Source: Arcobacter iocasae
GTDB taxonomy: Bacteria > Campylobacterota > Campylobacteria > Campylobacterales > Arcobacteraceae
Direction of reading: 5' to 3'
Assembly (NCBI RefSeq): GCF_042214795.1
Contig: NZ_CP090177.1
Coordinates: 2,108,001-2,172,000 of the forward strand
Length of the DNA stretch: 64,000 nt
Part shown: one piece after another, positions 25,384-35,187 of the stretch
Layout of the letters: every line of letters begins with the position of its first letter
Numbering within the stretch: position 1 is the stretch's first letter
Program-made: the position numbers and the translations under genes
The notes under the pieces: model-generated
Seen by the model: only the letters and a program-made list of their open reading frames with translations
Told to the model about the DNA's origin: nothing
The model's database searches: none

Positions 25384-27609
25384 TTATCTACTTGCTGCGT
25401 GTAATCCTATCTCTTTTACTTTCTCTAAATCTTCATCTGATTTTACATTTTCTGCCATTACTTTTATATTTACTAAAGTACATAAATCTTGCATAGACTC
25501 AACAAAGGCATGTTTACCAGAATCACTAGATATACCATTTGTATAATCTCTTGCAAGTCTTATAAAGTCAAGATTTAAATCTTTTATACTCTCTAATGGT
25601 ATAAATTTAGATTCAAATCTTTTTACAATAATTCTAGCATGATATTGATTTACAACTTTTGCAAAAACTTTAAAGTGTTCTATATCTTTTGCAACTCCAT
25701 ATGCTGTAATTGAGAATACTAATTTATTAGCAATTGAACTGTTGTTTTGTAGGGTAACTATTAGCCAATCAATAAAATTAGAATCAACAATAGAATCAAG
25801 AGATAGATTTATTGAAACATTATTGTCTATTTGATTTTCTTTGATATGTTTTATTACATTACTTACAACTGCTTTATCAAAATCTACTACTTTTTCATAT
25901 TTTTCAGCAATAGAGATAAATGTTCCAATTGGTATTTGTTCTCCATTTTTATCATATGCAGAAGTAAAGGCTTCTTGCATGATAAGTTTTCCTTCATCTA
26001 CTCCTGTTAGAATATGTTCACTATTGATAAATCTAACATTAAATTTTGAGTTATCTATAATATCAAATATTAATTCTCTCCAAGATTCCATATCCCTTGC
26101 TAAATCACTTGCATCTCTAATAACTGCTTCGTTTGGACCAATTTGTTTTGCACTTTCTCTTGCTTCTATTGCAGCACTTAGCATTTCAGGAATTGTTCCT
26201 ATTTGGTTAAACATAGTTACGCCAATATTTGAGATATTTGTTAAATTTGTTTCTTTTGAAAAAGTATCAAATTTTCCTTTGAGATATTGGCTTAAATTTT
26301 TGATTTCATCTTCAGAACAGTTTTTAGCGATTAAAGCAAATTCTGAACCAAAAAATCTAAAGGCTTTTATTTCAAAGTTAAATGATTCATTTGAGTTTTG
26401 TAATATATTTGCAAAGTCTTTGATAAATTTGTCAACTGCACTATTTGAGTTATTTTTAGCAAATTCAGCTAAAGATTCGATTTTTAAACTCATTACATAG
26501 CCATCAGTTTTAGAAATAAACATATTTTTCATATCTGTTTCAAATGTTTGTCTCATCTCTAATTTAGTAAGACCATCTTGAGAAATCTTTTTAGTAACAT
26601 TTTCAATATTTGCATTAAGTTTTTTGATAATTCCTTCAATCTTACTAGACATATCATTCATAGCAATTGCTACATTTTTTATCTCAGTTGTTACAGGTAG
26701 TTTTTCTATTTTGCCAAATTTACCATGTGCAATATTTACTGCTAGTTTCTCTATATTTTTTAAAGGTTTTAAAATAAGTTGTAAAAATAAAACTAAAATA
26801 GCTAAAGATATAAAAAAGGCAATAAGAGAATAAATAATAGCTCCTCTTGCTTGTTCATATAGTTTTGCATAGGCATCACCTGCATTTGAACTAATATAAA
26901 TAGTTGCAACATTTTTCCAACCATCACTGATTTCGCTAGATTTTTCTTGCATATTTAATTGAATTAGATTTATAAACCATTGTGGTACATAGTCAAATTT
27001 TTCTTCTCTATACTCTTTTACTAAAATTTTATTTAGATTTATTTGAGATTTGGCATTTACTAATTTATTATTAATTTTTATTTTAAATGAAACTTCAAAA
27101 TTACCACCATCTTTATATTCATCTGTTGGTGTAAAAATATATTTAGTATTTGTTTTAACATCATTAGCTACTACTTCATTATTGGAAACAGAATCAAGAG
27201 AGTCTAAAGCATTTTCAAAATAAGAGTCATTGGTGTCTTTTTCTATTTTCCCATATTTTGGGTCAATTCTTACATCGCTAATAGAGCTATATTTATTGAT
27301 AGTAATATCTTCAATATTTTTGATTAAATCATCATTTGTAAATGAAATTTCAACATCTTCAAGTCTTATTTCTTTATAAAACCCTCTATTTGCAATCGCT
27401 TTTATAGTGCTTTCTATTTCAGGATCATGTTTATCACCAATAAGTGATTTAAGACTTAGCCCAAGTGCAGTTGCAGTATCTTGTGCTTTATTTGCTGATT
27501 CTATTTCTAAGTACTCTTTTGTATTATTGACACTAATAATAAAATTACCTACAAATATTGCAAAAAATATTACAGATATTATTAAATAAAGTTGTTTAGA
27601 TAAAGACAT
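25384..27609 (-). CDS. lapD: LapD-type c-di-GMP receptor
   Basis: 741 aa. Helix at 8-27, a long periplasmic output domain (about 28-257), a second helix (about 258-280), HAMP, then degenerate GGDEF and EAL domains. The GGDEF motif reads FGSEF, and the EAL position is replaced (GKLIMQEAF), so neither enzyme activity is expected. This is the architecture of LapD, which binds c-di-GMP inside the cell and then sequesters the periplasmic protease LapG, so a surface adhesin is kept. The adjacent upstream gene is lapG, which makes the assignment firm. The adhesin substrate is not in the window. Confidence 0.9.
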   Translation of the reverse strand: MSLSKQLYLIISVIFFAIFVGNFIISVNNTKEYLEIESANKAQDTATALGLSLKSLIGDKHDPEIESTIKAIANRGFYKEIRLEDVEISFTNDDLIKNIEDITINKYSSISDVRIDPKYGKIEKDTNDSYFENALDSLDSVSNNEVVANDVKTNTKYIFTPTDEYKDGGNFEVSFKIKINNKLVNAKSQINLNKILVKEYREEKFDYVPQWFINLIQLNMQEKSSEISDGWKNVATIYISSNAGDAYAKLYEQARGAIIYSLIAFFISLAILVLFLQLILKPLKNIEKLAVNIAHGKFGKIEKLPVTTEIKNVAIAMNDMSSKIEGIIKKLNANIENVTKKISQDGLTKLEMRQTFETDMKNMFISKTDGYVMSLKIESLAEFAKNNSNSAVDKFIKDFANILQNSNESFNFEIKAFRFFGSEFALIAKNCSEDEIKNLSQYLKGKFDTFSKETNLTNISNIGVTMFNQIGTIPEMLSAAIEARESAKQIGPNEAVIRDASDLARDMESWRELIFDIIDNSKFNVRFINSEHILTGVDEGKLIMQEAFTSAYDKNGEQIPIGTFISIAEKYEKVVDFDKAVVSNVIKHIKENQIDNNVSINLSLDSIVDSNFIDWLIVTLQNNSSIANKLVFSITAYGVAKDIEHFKVFAKVVNQYHARIIVKRFESKFIPLESIKDLNLDFIRLARDYTNGISSDSGKHAFVESMQDLCTLVNIKVMAENVKSDEDLEKVKEIGLHAASR

Positions 27610-27621
27610 ATTTTTCCTTTG

Positions 27622-28269
27622 TTAAATTCTACTCATTAAATCTTTCCACGATTTTAGATTATTTTTACCCATAAGTTGTGAAGTTTTACCTTTATTTTTC
27701 GCTTCCCATAATCCTTGGGCATTGAAACTATAAACTGGTTTTAAGTCTGGTCTTTTACTGGCTAATTTTAATATTTTATTTACATTATCTAAGACTACAG
27801 GTGTAGAGCTTGGTGTATGATAATATGTCAAAACCATGTGAGCTTGTTCATATTTTGTTCCCCTTTGAAGTAGCTTTACATAGGTTATTCGTAATTTATC
27901 TTCAGGAACACCTAGCTTTCTTAGGGTAAAGTATTTAGCAATTGCATAATCTTCACAATCTCCAGCTCCTGTACCCATAAATTCAAAAGGAGCTGCCCAA
28001 TAGTCTTTTTTGCCCCAATGGCTTTGGTCTGTTTCATATTTTATTTTATTGAAAAAGTCATTTACATCTTTTAGCTTGTGTAGTATATCTTTTGATTTAG
28101 CATTTTCAACCATCTCATCCCAAACTAAAACTCTTATTTTTGCTTTTTCGCCATATTTTTGCGTAAATTTATCTAATTTTTCCTGAGAAATATTAAATGT
28201 CTTTACACTAAAGGCAAAGCTTATAAAAGTAATAATAAGAAGAAAAGAGATGATTAATTTTTTTCTCAT
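27622..28269 (-). CDS. lapG: LapG-type periplasmic cysteine protease (BTLCP)
   Basis: 215 aa with an N-terminal signal or anchor helix (about 4-22). Transglutaminase-like proteinase signature with catalytic C105 (GAGDCEDYAIAKY), H144 (QAHMVLTYY) and D161 (VVLDN). LapG cleaves the N-terminal region of a large adhesin held in the outer membrane and releases it when c-di-GMP is low. The gene is followed by lapD after 12 bp and begins 1 bp after the MFS gene upstream, so the three are cotranscribed. Confidence 0.9.
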   Translation of the reverse strand: MRKKLIISFLLIITFISFAFSVKTFNISQEKLDKFTQKYGEKAKIRVLVWDEMVENAKSKDILHKLKDVNDFFNKIKYETDQSHWGKKDYWAAPFEFMGTGAGDCEDYAIAKYFTLRKLGVPEDKLRITYVKLLQRGTKYEQAHMVLTYYHTPSSTPVVLDNVNKILKLASKRPDLKPVYSFNAQGLWEAKNKGKTSQLMGKNNLKSWKDLMSRI

Positions 28270-28270
28270 A

Positions 28271-29584
28271 TCATTTTAAAGTGCTTTTTAGCTCATCCTC
28301 ACTTATTTTATCTTTATCATATTTTACTATTAAAAGATTTTCTGTATCATTTATATACCATTCATCAATTATATCACTATTTTCAAATTTTGAAAACTTT
28401 GATTTATCATAATCATCTAAATTTAAATAAGCAGTTTGTTTTTTCAGTGGATTTGGAAGTGTAAAAATCATAATTGCCCAAGCAATACAAATAGCTGCTA
28501 TTGCTATTACTATATCTAAAAGATTTACTTTTTCAAAAAATACTCCACCTAATAAACCACCAATAAAAGTTCCAAAATAACCATAAGAGTTAAATACACC
28601 TAAGACAAAACCTCTTTGGTGTACTTTTGCATACTTTGAAGCAAGTGATTGCATAATTGGTTCATGTATATTAAATCCAATGAAAAATAGAACTACACCA
28701 ATTGCAAAAACAGTAGCACTAGATGATGTTCCAATTACTAAGTATGAAATAGCAAAGAAAAAGATTCCAGCAATAAGTACTTCTTTAAATTTTCCTTTTT
28801 TTTCAGCTAATATTGCAGCAGGTGCCATGGCAAGTACTCCAAATATTGTAGCTGGCATGTATACTTTCCATAAATCTGACATTGACCATTCAAAGTGTTT
28901 TAGTAAAATCATTGGAATAATCATAAAAGCAAAAGTCATAAAACCTTTTTGTAAAAAGTTTGTAAGATTCATCTTTAATAAGTTTTTATTAAATAATACA
29001 GATGTTACAGCACCTTTTTTATTATAAGTGTGAGTTATCTTTGGAGGATTTGGAACAGCTTTTATTAAAACAAAAATTGAAGCAAAAGCAATAACAGCAG
29101 TAATAATAAATAAAGACTGAACTCCTAACCATGAACCAAGTGTTGGTCCTAAAATCATAGCAGCAGCAAATGCCATAGCAATACTTCCACCCATTAAAGC
29201 CATAGCTTTAGGTCGTTGTTCCTCTTTTACTAGGTCACTAATAGTTGCAGTTACAACTGCTCCAATAGCTCCTGCACCTTGCATCAATCTTCCAAGTAAT
29301 AAAGTCAAAATATCATTTGAAACAGAACAAATTATTGATCCTAAACCAAATAAAATAAGTCCTACAATAATAGTACCTTTTCTACCAAGCTTATCACTCA
29401 TAATTCCAAAAGGAACTTGAAAAATCATTTGAGTTAGAGCATATCCCCCAACTATAATTCCAACAATAGTAGTTGTTGCACCTTGTAAGTTCATTGCATA
29501 AACAGAGATAACTGGTAATACAATAAATAGCCCGAAAAATCTTAGTGAAATAATAACACTTAATGGCATAATAGATTTAATCAT
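28271..29584 (-). CDS. MFS transporter, YajR-like with C-terminal YAM-type domain
   Basis: 437 aa. Twelve helices with motif A GIMSDKLGRK between TM2 and TM3 and a GRLMQGAGAIGAVVTA motif in TM4-5, typical of proton-driven exporters. After TM12 a soluble tail of about 50 residues (WYINDTENLLIVKYDKDKISEDEL) fits the small ferredoxin-like YAM domain of YajR. Substrate is unknown. First gene of the MFS-lapG-lapD unit, and divergent from rdgB. Confidence 0.88.
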   Translation of the reverse strand: MIKSIMPLSVIISLRFFGLFIVLPVISVYAMNLQGATTTIVGIIVGGYALTQMIFQVPFGIMSDKLGRKGTIIVGLILFGLGSIICSVSNDILTLLLGRLMQGAGAIGAVVTATISDLVKEEQRPKAMALMGGSIAMAFAAAMILGPTLGSWLGVQSLFIITAVIAFASIFVLIKAVPNPPKITHTYNKKGAVTSVLFNKNLLKMNLTNFLQKGFMTFAFMIIPMILLKHFEWSMSDLWKVYMPATIFGVLAMAPAAILAEKKGKFKEVLIAGIFFFAISYLVIGTSSSATVFAIGVVLFFIGFNIHEPIMQSLASKYAKVHQRGFVLGVFNSYGYFGTFIGGLLGGVFFEKVNLLDIVIAIAAICIAWAIMIFTLPNPLKKQTAYLNLDDYDKSKFSKFENSDIIDEWYINDTENLLIVKYDKDKISEDELKSTLK

Positions 29585-29660
29585 TTATAATCCTGAAGTT
29601 TGATAAAATAAGAAAAAATTATATACTAAATATATTAATCTAACATAAATAAGGAAAGTA

Positions 29661-30251
29661 ATGAAAATAGTTTTAGCTACATCAAACAAAGGAAAAATAG
29701 GGGAGTTTAAAAAACTTCTTCCAAATGAAGAGGTATATACTTTTAAAGAGCTAATTGGAGAAATGGAAATAATTGAAGATGCTAATAGTTTTAAAGGTAA
29801 TGCGATTATAAAAGCAAAAGCTATATATGAAAAATTAAATAGTGAAGAATATATTGTAATCTCTGATGATAGTGGAATCACAGTTCCTGCAATTAATAAT
29901 GAACCTGGAATTTATTCAGCTCGTTACGCAGGTGAGGGCGCTAGTGATAAAGAAAATAATGCAAAATTAATCTCAAAATTAGTAGAAAAGAACTTAAAAA
30001 TAACACCAGCTTATTATACAGCTTGTATATGTATTATCTACAAAGGTGAAGTTTCAACCGTACATGGTTGGATGTATGGTAATGTGATTCCAAAAGAGAT
30101 AGGAACGGAAGGCTTTGGATATGATCCTATGTTTATTCCAAAAGGTTATGATAGAACTTTAGGTGAATTAACTCATGAGGAAAAAAATGAATTTTCACAT
30201 AGAAGTAAAGCTTTAAAATTAGCAAAAAAAGTTTTAGAGGTGATTTTATAA
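29661..30251 (+). CDS. rdgB: XTP/dITP diphosphatase (RdgB/HAM1)
   Basis: 196 aa, family length. It removes non-canonical purine nucleotides (dITP, XTP) by hydrolysis to the monophosphate. Visible signatures are the N-terminal LATSNKGKIGEFKKLL, the metal-binding SDDSGI, GIYSARYAGEGA, EGFGYDPMFIP and SHRSKALK. ATG with GGAA upstream. Its 3' end overlaps that of the convergent pseudopilin-like gene by 6 bp. Confidence 0.96.
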   Translation: MKIVLATSNKGKIGEFKKLLPNEEVYTFKELIGEMEIIEDANSFKGNAIIKAKAIYEKLNSEEYIVISDDSGITVPAINNEPGIYSARYAGEGASDKENNAKLISKLVEKNLKITPAYYTACICIIYKGEVSTVHGWMYGNVIPKEIGTEGFGYDPMFIPKGYDRTLGELTHEEKNEFSHRSKALKLAKKVLEVIL

Positions 30252-30608
30252 CTCTTTTATTAGTTGTTTATGTAGATTTATTTCATTGTTTAATGTTTTT
30301 GCATTTACAAAAATATCAATAGTGACACTTTGAGGAAGAGTACTTAAACACCCTTTTTCAAATGTTACAATTGCATTTAATTTATAAATATCATCATCAA
30401 AAGATAAGTTTTCTATGCAATTAGACTTCAAATCTAGTGTATTTATATAATTTTTAAAAAAGTCCATATGCAGTTTTGCTTGAGTTTGTAAGTATGAATT
30501 TGTAAGATTAGAAATAGATAATGATTTTGTTTGAAGAATAAGTATTGCAAAAAATGAGAATATTGATATTAGGATTAAAGTAATGAGTAGGGAAAAAGAT
30601 TTTTTCAT
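30246..30608 (-). CDS. pseudopilin-like small membrane protein (third of cluster)
   Basis: About 120 aa: MKKSFSLLITLILISIFSFFAILIL at the N-terminus, then a short hydrophilic region with two cysteines. The short basic leader, FSLL and single hydrophobic helix resemble type IV pilin-like proteins, but the glutamate at +5 is not present, so cleavage by prepilin peptidase is uncertain. The start is ATG 30608, which overlaps the stop of the previous gene (ATGA), so translation is coupled. I infer a minor pseudopilin of a type II secretion or type IV pilus-like system from the neighbours. Confidence 0.7.
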   Translation of the reverse strand: MKKSFSLLITLILISIFSFFAILILQTKSLSISNLTNSYLQTQAKLHMDFFKNYINTLDLKSNCIENLSFDDDIYKLNAIVTFEKGCLSTLPQSVTIDIFVNAKTLNNEINLHKQLIKEL

Positions 30609-30955
30609 TTTACAATAACTACTTCTTGGCAAATTCTATTTTCTAAACAAATATTTATCGAAGCATATTTATTATTTACAGTTAATTCATATTTATTTAC
30701 ATCTTTTAAAAGTAAAGAATCATCATAATAAAGATTTTTATTTTGGTATTTTATTTTATCAAATCCTAAGTTCTTTTCTAAAAAAAATTTAAAATTTAGA
30801 AGTTCAAGTTTCGTTTTTTCATCTTGAAAAGTTTGTTCATTTTTTACAAAAATCTCTTTATAAAAATATATTGAATAAATAGAAATAAGAGAAACTATAA
30901 AAATGCAAACAATAAGTTCTATAAGTGAAAATGCTTTTTTATTTGATAAGTTCAT
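30605..30955 (-). CDS. prepilin-type N-methylation protein (minor pseudopilin)
   Basis: 116 aa. N-terminus MNLSNKKAFSLIELIVCIFI: basic leader, cleavage expected after alanine, mature protein starting FSLIE with the +5 glutamate, then a hydrophobic helix. This is a standard prepilin signal. The rest is short, with CLENRIC near the C-terminus. It overlaps the preceding gene (30939) and the following one, forming a compact trio behind proC. No secretion ATPase, platform or prepilin peptidase gene is in the window. Confidence 0.82.
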   Translation of the reverse strand: MNLSNKKAFSLIELIVCIFIVSLISIYSIYFYKEIFVKNEQTFQDEKTKLELLNFKFFLEKNLGFDKIKYQNKNLYYDDSLLLKDVNKYELTVNNKYASINICLENRICQEVVIVK

Positions 30956-31232
30956 ATTTTGATAACTTTATTTCATTTGTGCTTGAAGTGATTTTTTTAA
31001 CTGATAACTTTTTTTCTACGCTATTTTCTAAGATGATAATCTCTTCTTGGGAAGTTTTCATATTAGAATAGTCTGATTTTTTAAGTTTATTTGAGATGTT
31101 ATTTAGGCTTTGGAATTTTTTATTTGTATTATTATCGTAACTTAATTTAAAAAATATAGTTACGATAATAGATACAACTATCAAAGAAACAATTGTTTCT
31201 AAAAAAATAAAACTATTTTTTAGAGATTTCAA
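30939..31232 (-). CDS. prepilin-like protein overlapping proC
   Basis: About 97 aa from the TTG at 31232 (an alternative in-frame TTG at 31256 gives 105 aa). The N-terminus MKSLKNSFIFLETIVSLIVV fits a prepilin leader: cleavage after serine gives FIFLE, keeping glutamate at +5. The following region is polar. No ATG is available, and both possible starts lie inside the proC 3' end, so expression probably depends on translation of proC. Start choice is uncertain. Confidence 0.65.
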   Translation of the reverse strand: MKSLKNSFIFLETIVSLIVVSIIVTIFFKLSYDNNTNKKFQSLNNISNKLKKSDYSNMKTSQEEIIILENSVEKKLSVKKITSSTNEIKLSKYELIK

Positions 31233-31977
31233 CGGCTTTTTCGTGAGCTGCTTCAATTGCTTTAATCATGGCATCTCTTACGCCTTTTTCTTCTAAGGCT
31301 GCAACTCCTGCGATTGTTGTTCCTCCTGGACTAGTAACTGAGTCTTTTAAAACAGCAGGATGATTTTTTTCTAATAAACCAGCAACTCCTTCAAAAAGTC
31401 CTTGTACTAAGTATGTACTAAATTCTCGTTCTAAACCTGCTTTTACAGCACCATCAGCAATACCTTCTGCAACTAAAGCTAAAAATGCAGGACCACTTCC
31501 TGCAACTGCTGTTGCAATATCTAATTGTGCTTCTGTATTTACCCATAAAGTTTTACCAATAGAATTAAACAATTCAATTGCTATATTTTTTGATTCTCTA
31601 TCCCCTGTAATTGTAGTCATAGATTTTTTAATTGATGCTGCAACATTTGGCATTACCCTAATGTAAGTTTTTGATAAGATGTGTTTTTTTAGACTCTCAA
31701 TCTTTGTACCAGCTAAAATTGAGATAAATAGGTTCGCTTTTCCTTCAAGTCTTACTGCTACGCTTTGTAAGGCATAAGGTTTAACACAAAAAATTATATT
31801 TTTATTTGTAATATCTTCAATATCATCTAAAACTTTTACTTCAACTTCGGGTATAACTTCTTTTAATTTTGCTAATTTTGCTTCATCTCTTCCTAAAATT
31901 TCAACTTCATGGCTTTCGACTAAACCTTTTGCTAAGGCTCTTGCCATCATTCCATTTCCAATTAATGTAATTTTCAT
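31213..31977 (-). CDS. proC: pyrroline-5-carboxylate reductase
   Basis: 254 aa. Last step of proline synthesis: NAD(P)H-dependent reduction of pyrroline-5-carboxylate. The Rossmann motif is IGNGMMARALAKGL (6-19), later VKPYALQSV, the AVAGSGPAFLALVAEGIADGAVKAGL helix and the C-terminal signature VTSPGGTTIAGVAALE. Length is slightly short of the usual 265-275 aa. It leads a unit with three pseudopilin-like genes, the first of which overlaps its end. Confidence 0.95.
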   Translation of the reverse strand: MKITLIGNGMMARALAKGLVESHEVEILGRDEAKLAKLKEVIPEVEVKVLDDIEDITNKNIIFCVKPYALQSVAVRLEGKANLFISILAGTKIESLKKHILSKTYIRVMPNVAASIKKSMTTITGDRESKNIAIELFNSIGKTLWVNTEAQLDIATAVAGSGPAFLALVAEGIADGAVKAGLEREFSTYLVQGLFEGVAGLLEKNHPAVLKDSVTSPGGTTIAGVAALEEKGVRDAMIKAIEAAHEKAVEISKK

Positions 31978-32068
31978 ATTCTACCTTAATATTGTTTTTT
32001 AGATTATATCAAATATTTCCTAAGCTTGGATTAGTTAAAATACTTCTTTTTACAAAAGGATATTAATA

Positions 32069-32737
32069 ATGATTGGTTTAAACACAGTAGTAAAGAAGAG
32101 TTTGAGTTTAGTAATTATTGCAGGATTTACAATGACTCTTATATCTTGTTCATCAAAAAAAGGACCAAAAGAGTATGGTCAGCCTGCTATTTACTGGTAC
32201 AATAAAATTGCTAGTGATATAGCAACTAGTGATTTAGAAGGAGCAGATGATGCTTATATTTCTTTGGAGAGTGAACATAAAAATTCACCTTTACTAGCAA
32301 CTGCCTTACAAATACTTGTAAATGCACATATAGATGCAGAAGAATATGAGTTAGCAAATTTTTATATTGATGAGTATACTAAAAGATTTGGAGTTAGTAA
32401 AAGTATTGATTATTTTAGATATTTAAAAATAAAAGCAAACTTTTTGTCTTTTTCTTCTGAGTTTAGAGAACAAAACTTAATTACTCAAACACAAAATGAG
32501 ATAAATGAGTTTATAGCAAAGTTCCCAAATTCACCTTATATGCCCCTTGTAGGAACAATAAATGCAAGATTAGCCATGGCTAAAGCTTCATTTGATCAAG
32601 AAATTGCAGATTTATATAAAAGAGTAGATAAACCAAAAGCTGCAAAATTTTATGAAGAAAAAGTAAGTAAAAATTGGGTAGACCCAAAAGAGATAAAAGA
32701 AGTAAATGTACCATGGTATAGATCAATATTCGAATAG
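32069..32737 (+). CDS. bamD: outer membrane assembly lipoprotein BamD
   Basis: 222 aa. Lipoprotein signal with lipobox LISC (about 24-27), then TPR-type helices (YNKIASDIATSDLEGADDAYISLE, HKNSPLLATALQILVNAH, FPNSPYMPLVGTINARLAMAKA). BamD is the essential partner of BamA in folding outer-membrane beta-barrels. The bamD-lon order with proC nearby is a familiar Campylobacterota arrangement, which supports the call. lon follows after 28 bp. Confidence 0.9.
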   Translation: MIGLNTVVKKSLSLVIIAGFTMTLISCSSKKGPKEYGQPAIYWYNKIASDIATSDLEGADDAYISLESEHKNSPLLATALQILVNAHIDAEEYELANFYIDEYTKRFGVSKSIDYFRYLKIKANFLSFSSEFREQNLITQTQNEINEFIAKFPNSPYMPLVGTINARLAMAKASFDQEIADLYKRVDKPKAAKFYEEKVSKNWVDPKEIKEVNVPWYRSIFE

Positions 32738-32765
32738 TACAAAAATATTTTAGGAGTTAATTTTA

Positions 32766-35183
32766 ATGGATTTAACAAATTATGATGAGTTTCCACAGGA
32801 ATTACCATTAATTATCGAAGATGAGGTATTTTTATACCCATTTATGATTGCACCACTTTTTTTAAATAATAAAACAAATATTAGTGCAGTTGAAAAAGCA
32901 ATAAATGAAAATAAGTTAGTAATAGTTGCTGTCAGTAAAGATGGGCAAGAGAGTCAAGAAAGAGCTGATGGTCAATTTTATGATGTTGGTGTAATAGGTA
33001 ACATTATGAGAAAAGTATCTTTACCAGATGGTAAGATAAAAGTACTTTTTCAAGGTTTAGCAAAGGGAAGAATAAGTGAATTTAAAGCTGATAACCCAGA
33101 TGTTTGCCAAGTAGAATTAATAGAAACAAAACCATATTCACTAGAGAGTGTTACTTCTATATTAAATATTCTTAGAGAAAATGTAGGTAAATTATCAAAA
33201 ATAAATACTAAGTTTCCAGTTGATTTGATAAAAACTATTGATGAAAATAATGATGCAGTTAGAATTGCAGATTTAATTTCTTCTGTTTTAAAAGTGACTA
33301 AATCACAATCATATAAACTTTTTTCTCAAACAGACATTGAAGCTAGATTAGTAGCTATCATAGAAATAATACAAAAAGAGATAGAAAATTTCAAAATTCA
33401 AAAAGATATTACTCAAAAAGTAAATTCAAAAATTGAAAAGACACACAAGGATTATTTTCTAAAAGAGCAAATAAAAGCAATACAACAAGAACTTGGAACT
33501 GGAAATAAAAAAGATGAAGAGGTAAAATCTTATTCAAAAAGATTAAAAAAACTTAAACCTTTTATGGGAAAAGATGCTTTCAAAGAGACAAAAAAACAAA
33601 TTGAAAAGCTTTCTCGTATGCATCAAGATTCACCAGATGCTTCACTTTTACAAACATATGTAGAGCAAGTTTTAGATATCCCATTTGGACAATATTCAGA
33701 TGAATTGATATCTGTAGATGCAGTTGAAAAACAACTAAATAAAGATCACTACTCACTAGAAAAAGCAAAAGAGAGAATCTCTGAGTATTTTGCAGTAAAA
33801 CAACTTTTAGAACAAAGAGGAGTTGAAAATGCAAAATCAAGAGGTACAGTACTCTGTTTTGTGGGACCTCCAGGTGTTGGTAAAACTTCTTTAGCAAACT
33901 CTATTTCAAAAGCATTAAAAAGACCACTTGTAAGAGTTGCTTTAGGTGGGATGGAAGATGTAAATGAACTAAGAGGTCATAGAAGAACTTATGTTGGAGC
34001 AATGCCAGGAAGACTTGTAAAAGGCTTGGTTGATGCTAAAAAAATGAATCCTGTAATGGTTCTTGATGAAATAGATAAATTAGGAGCAAATAACAGAGGT
34101 GATCCAACAGCTGTTATGCTTGAAGTTTTAGACCCTGAGCAAAATAATGAATTTAGAGATTTATATCTAAACTTTGCAATAGATTTATCACAAGTTATAT
34201 TTGTATCAACTGCAAATGATGCTAGAAGAATACCAGCAGCACTTAGAGATAGAATGGAGTTTATTGAAATATCTTCATATACTCCAAATGAAAAATATCA
34301 TATCGCAAAAGATTACTTGATACCTCAAGAGTTAGAAAAGCATGGTCTTAAAAAGACTGAAATAAGTATGAGTCAAACAACTGTTGAGATGATTATTTCA
34401 AAATATACAAGAGAAGCAGGGGTTAGAAATCTTAGACGAGTATTTTCTAAATTATTTAGAAAAGCTGCTAAGAAAATATTATCTAAAGATGAATCTAAAG
34501 TTTTAATTAATACTAAAAATTTAAAAGAGTTCTTGGATAATCCTATTTTTGAAATAGACCCAGCAGATAAAAAGAATATGATAGGTGTTGCTAATGGTTT
34601 AGCTTGGACAGCTGTCGGTGGAGATGTTTTAAAAATCGAAGCTATAAAACTAAAAGGTAAAGGTAGCTTAGTTGTTACTGGAAATCTAGGTGATGTAATG
34701 AAAGAGTCATCAAGAATTTCATACTCAGTTGTAAAAGTTTTAATTGATGAAGGTAGACTAAAAATTGATTCAAAAAGTATTCCTAAGTCTTTAAAAGAAA
34801 AAGATGAAAATACAGTTTTAGAGTCAAGTGAAATTTATAAAAGATATGATATTCACTTGCACATTCCAGAAGGTGCAACTCCTAAAGATGGACCAAGTGC
34901 TGGTATTACAATGGCTTTAACTATTGCTTCAATATTAAGCAATAAAGAGATTAAATCTGACCTTTGTATGACAGGTGAACTAACACTTACTGGAAAAGTT
35001 TTACCAATAGGTGGATTAAAAGAAAAACTAATCGCAGCTTTTAAAGCAAAAATGAAAAAAGCTTTAATCCCTAGAAAAAATTATGAAAGAGATTTAGAAG
35101 ATATTCCTGAGGAAGTTAAAAAAGCTCTAGAAATAAAACCAGTAGATAAAATTGAAGATGTACTAAAAGAGGGTTTGATTTAA
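32766..35183 (+). CDS. lon: ATP-dependent protease Lon
   Basis: 805 aa. N-terminal substrate domain (from about residue 10), coiled middle region, AAA+ module with Walker A GPPGVGKTS and Walker B VMVLDEIDKLG, and C-terminal protease domain with the Ser-Lys dyad S711 (DGPSAGIT) and K754 (GGLKEKLIAA). Lon degrades misfolded and regulatory proteins in the cytoplasm. Cotranscribed with bamD; a 193-aa gene follows 4 bp later. Confidence 0.98.
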   Translation: MDLTNYDEFPQELPLIIEDEVFLYPFMIAPLFLNNKTNISAVEKAINENKLVIVAVSKDGQESQERADGQFYDVGVIGNIMRKVSLPDGKIKVLFQGLAKGRISEFKADNPDVCQVELIETKPYSLESVTSILNILRENVGKLSKINTKFPVDLIKTIDENNDAVRIADLISSVLKVTKSQSYKLFSQTDIEARLVAIIEIIQKEIENFKIQKDITQKVNSKIEKTHKDYFLKEQIKAIQQELGTGNKKDEEVKSYSKRLKKLKPFMGKDAFKETKKQIEKLSRMHQDSPDASLLQTYVEQVLDIPFGQYSDELISVDAVEKQLNKDHYSLEKAKERISEYFAVKQLLEQRGVENAKSRGTVLCFVGPPGVGKTSLANSISKALKRPLVRVALGGMEDVNELRGHRRTYVGAMPGRLVKGLVDAKKMNPVMVLDEIDKLGANNRGDPTAVMLEVLDPEQNNEFRDLYLNFAIDLSQVIFVSTANDARRIPAALRDRMEFIEISSYTPNEKYHIAKDYLIPQELEKHGLKKTEISMSQTTVEMIISKYTREAGVRNLRRVFSKLFRKAAKKILSKDESKVLINTKNLKEFLDNPIFEIDPADKKNMIGVANGLAWTAVGGDVLKIEAIKLKGKGSLVVTGNLGDVMKESSRISYSVVKVLIDEGRLKIDSKSIPKSLKEKDENTVLESSEIYKRYDIHLHIPEGATPKDGPSAGITMALTIASILSNKEIKSDLCMTGELTLTGKVLPIGGLKEKLIAAFKAKMKKALIPRKNYERDLEDIPEEVKKALEIKPVDKIEDVLKEGLI

Positions 35184-35187
35184 TTTT

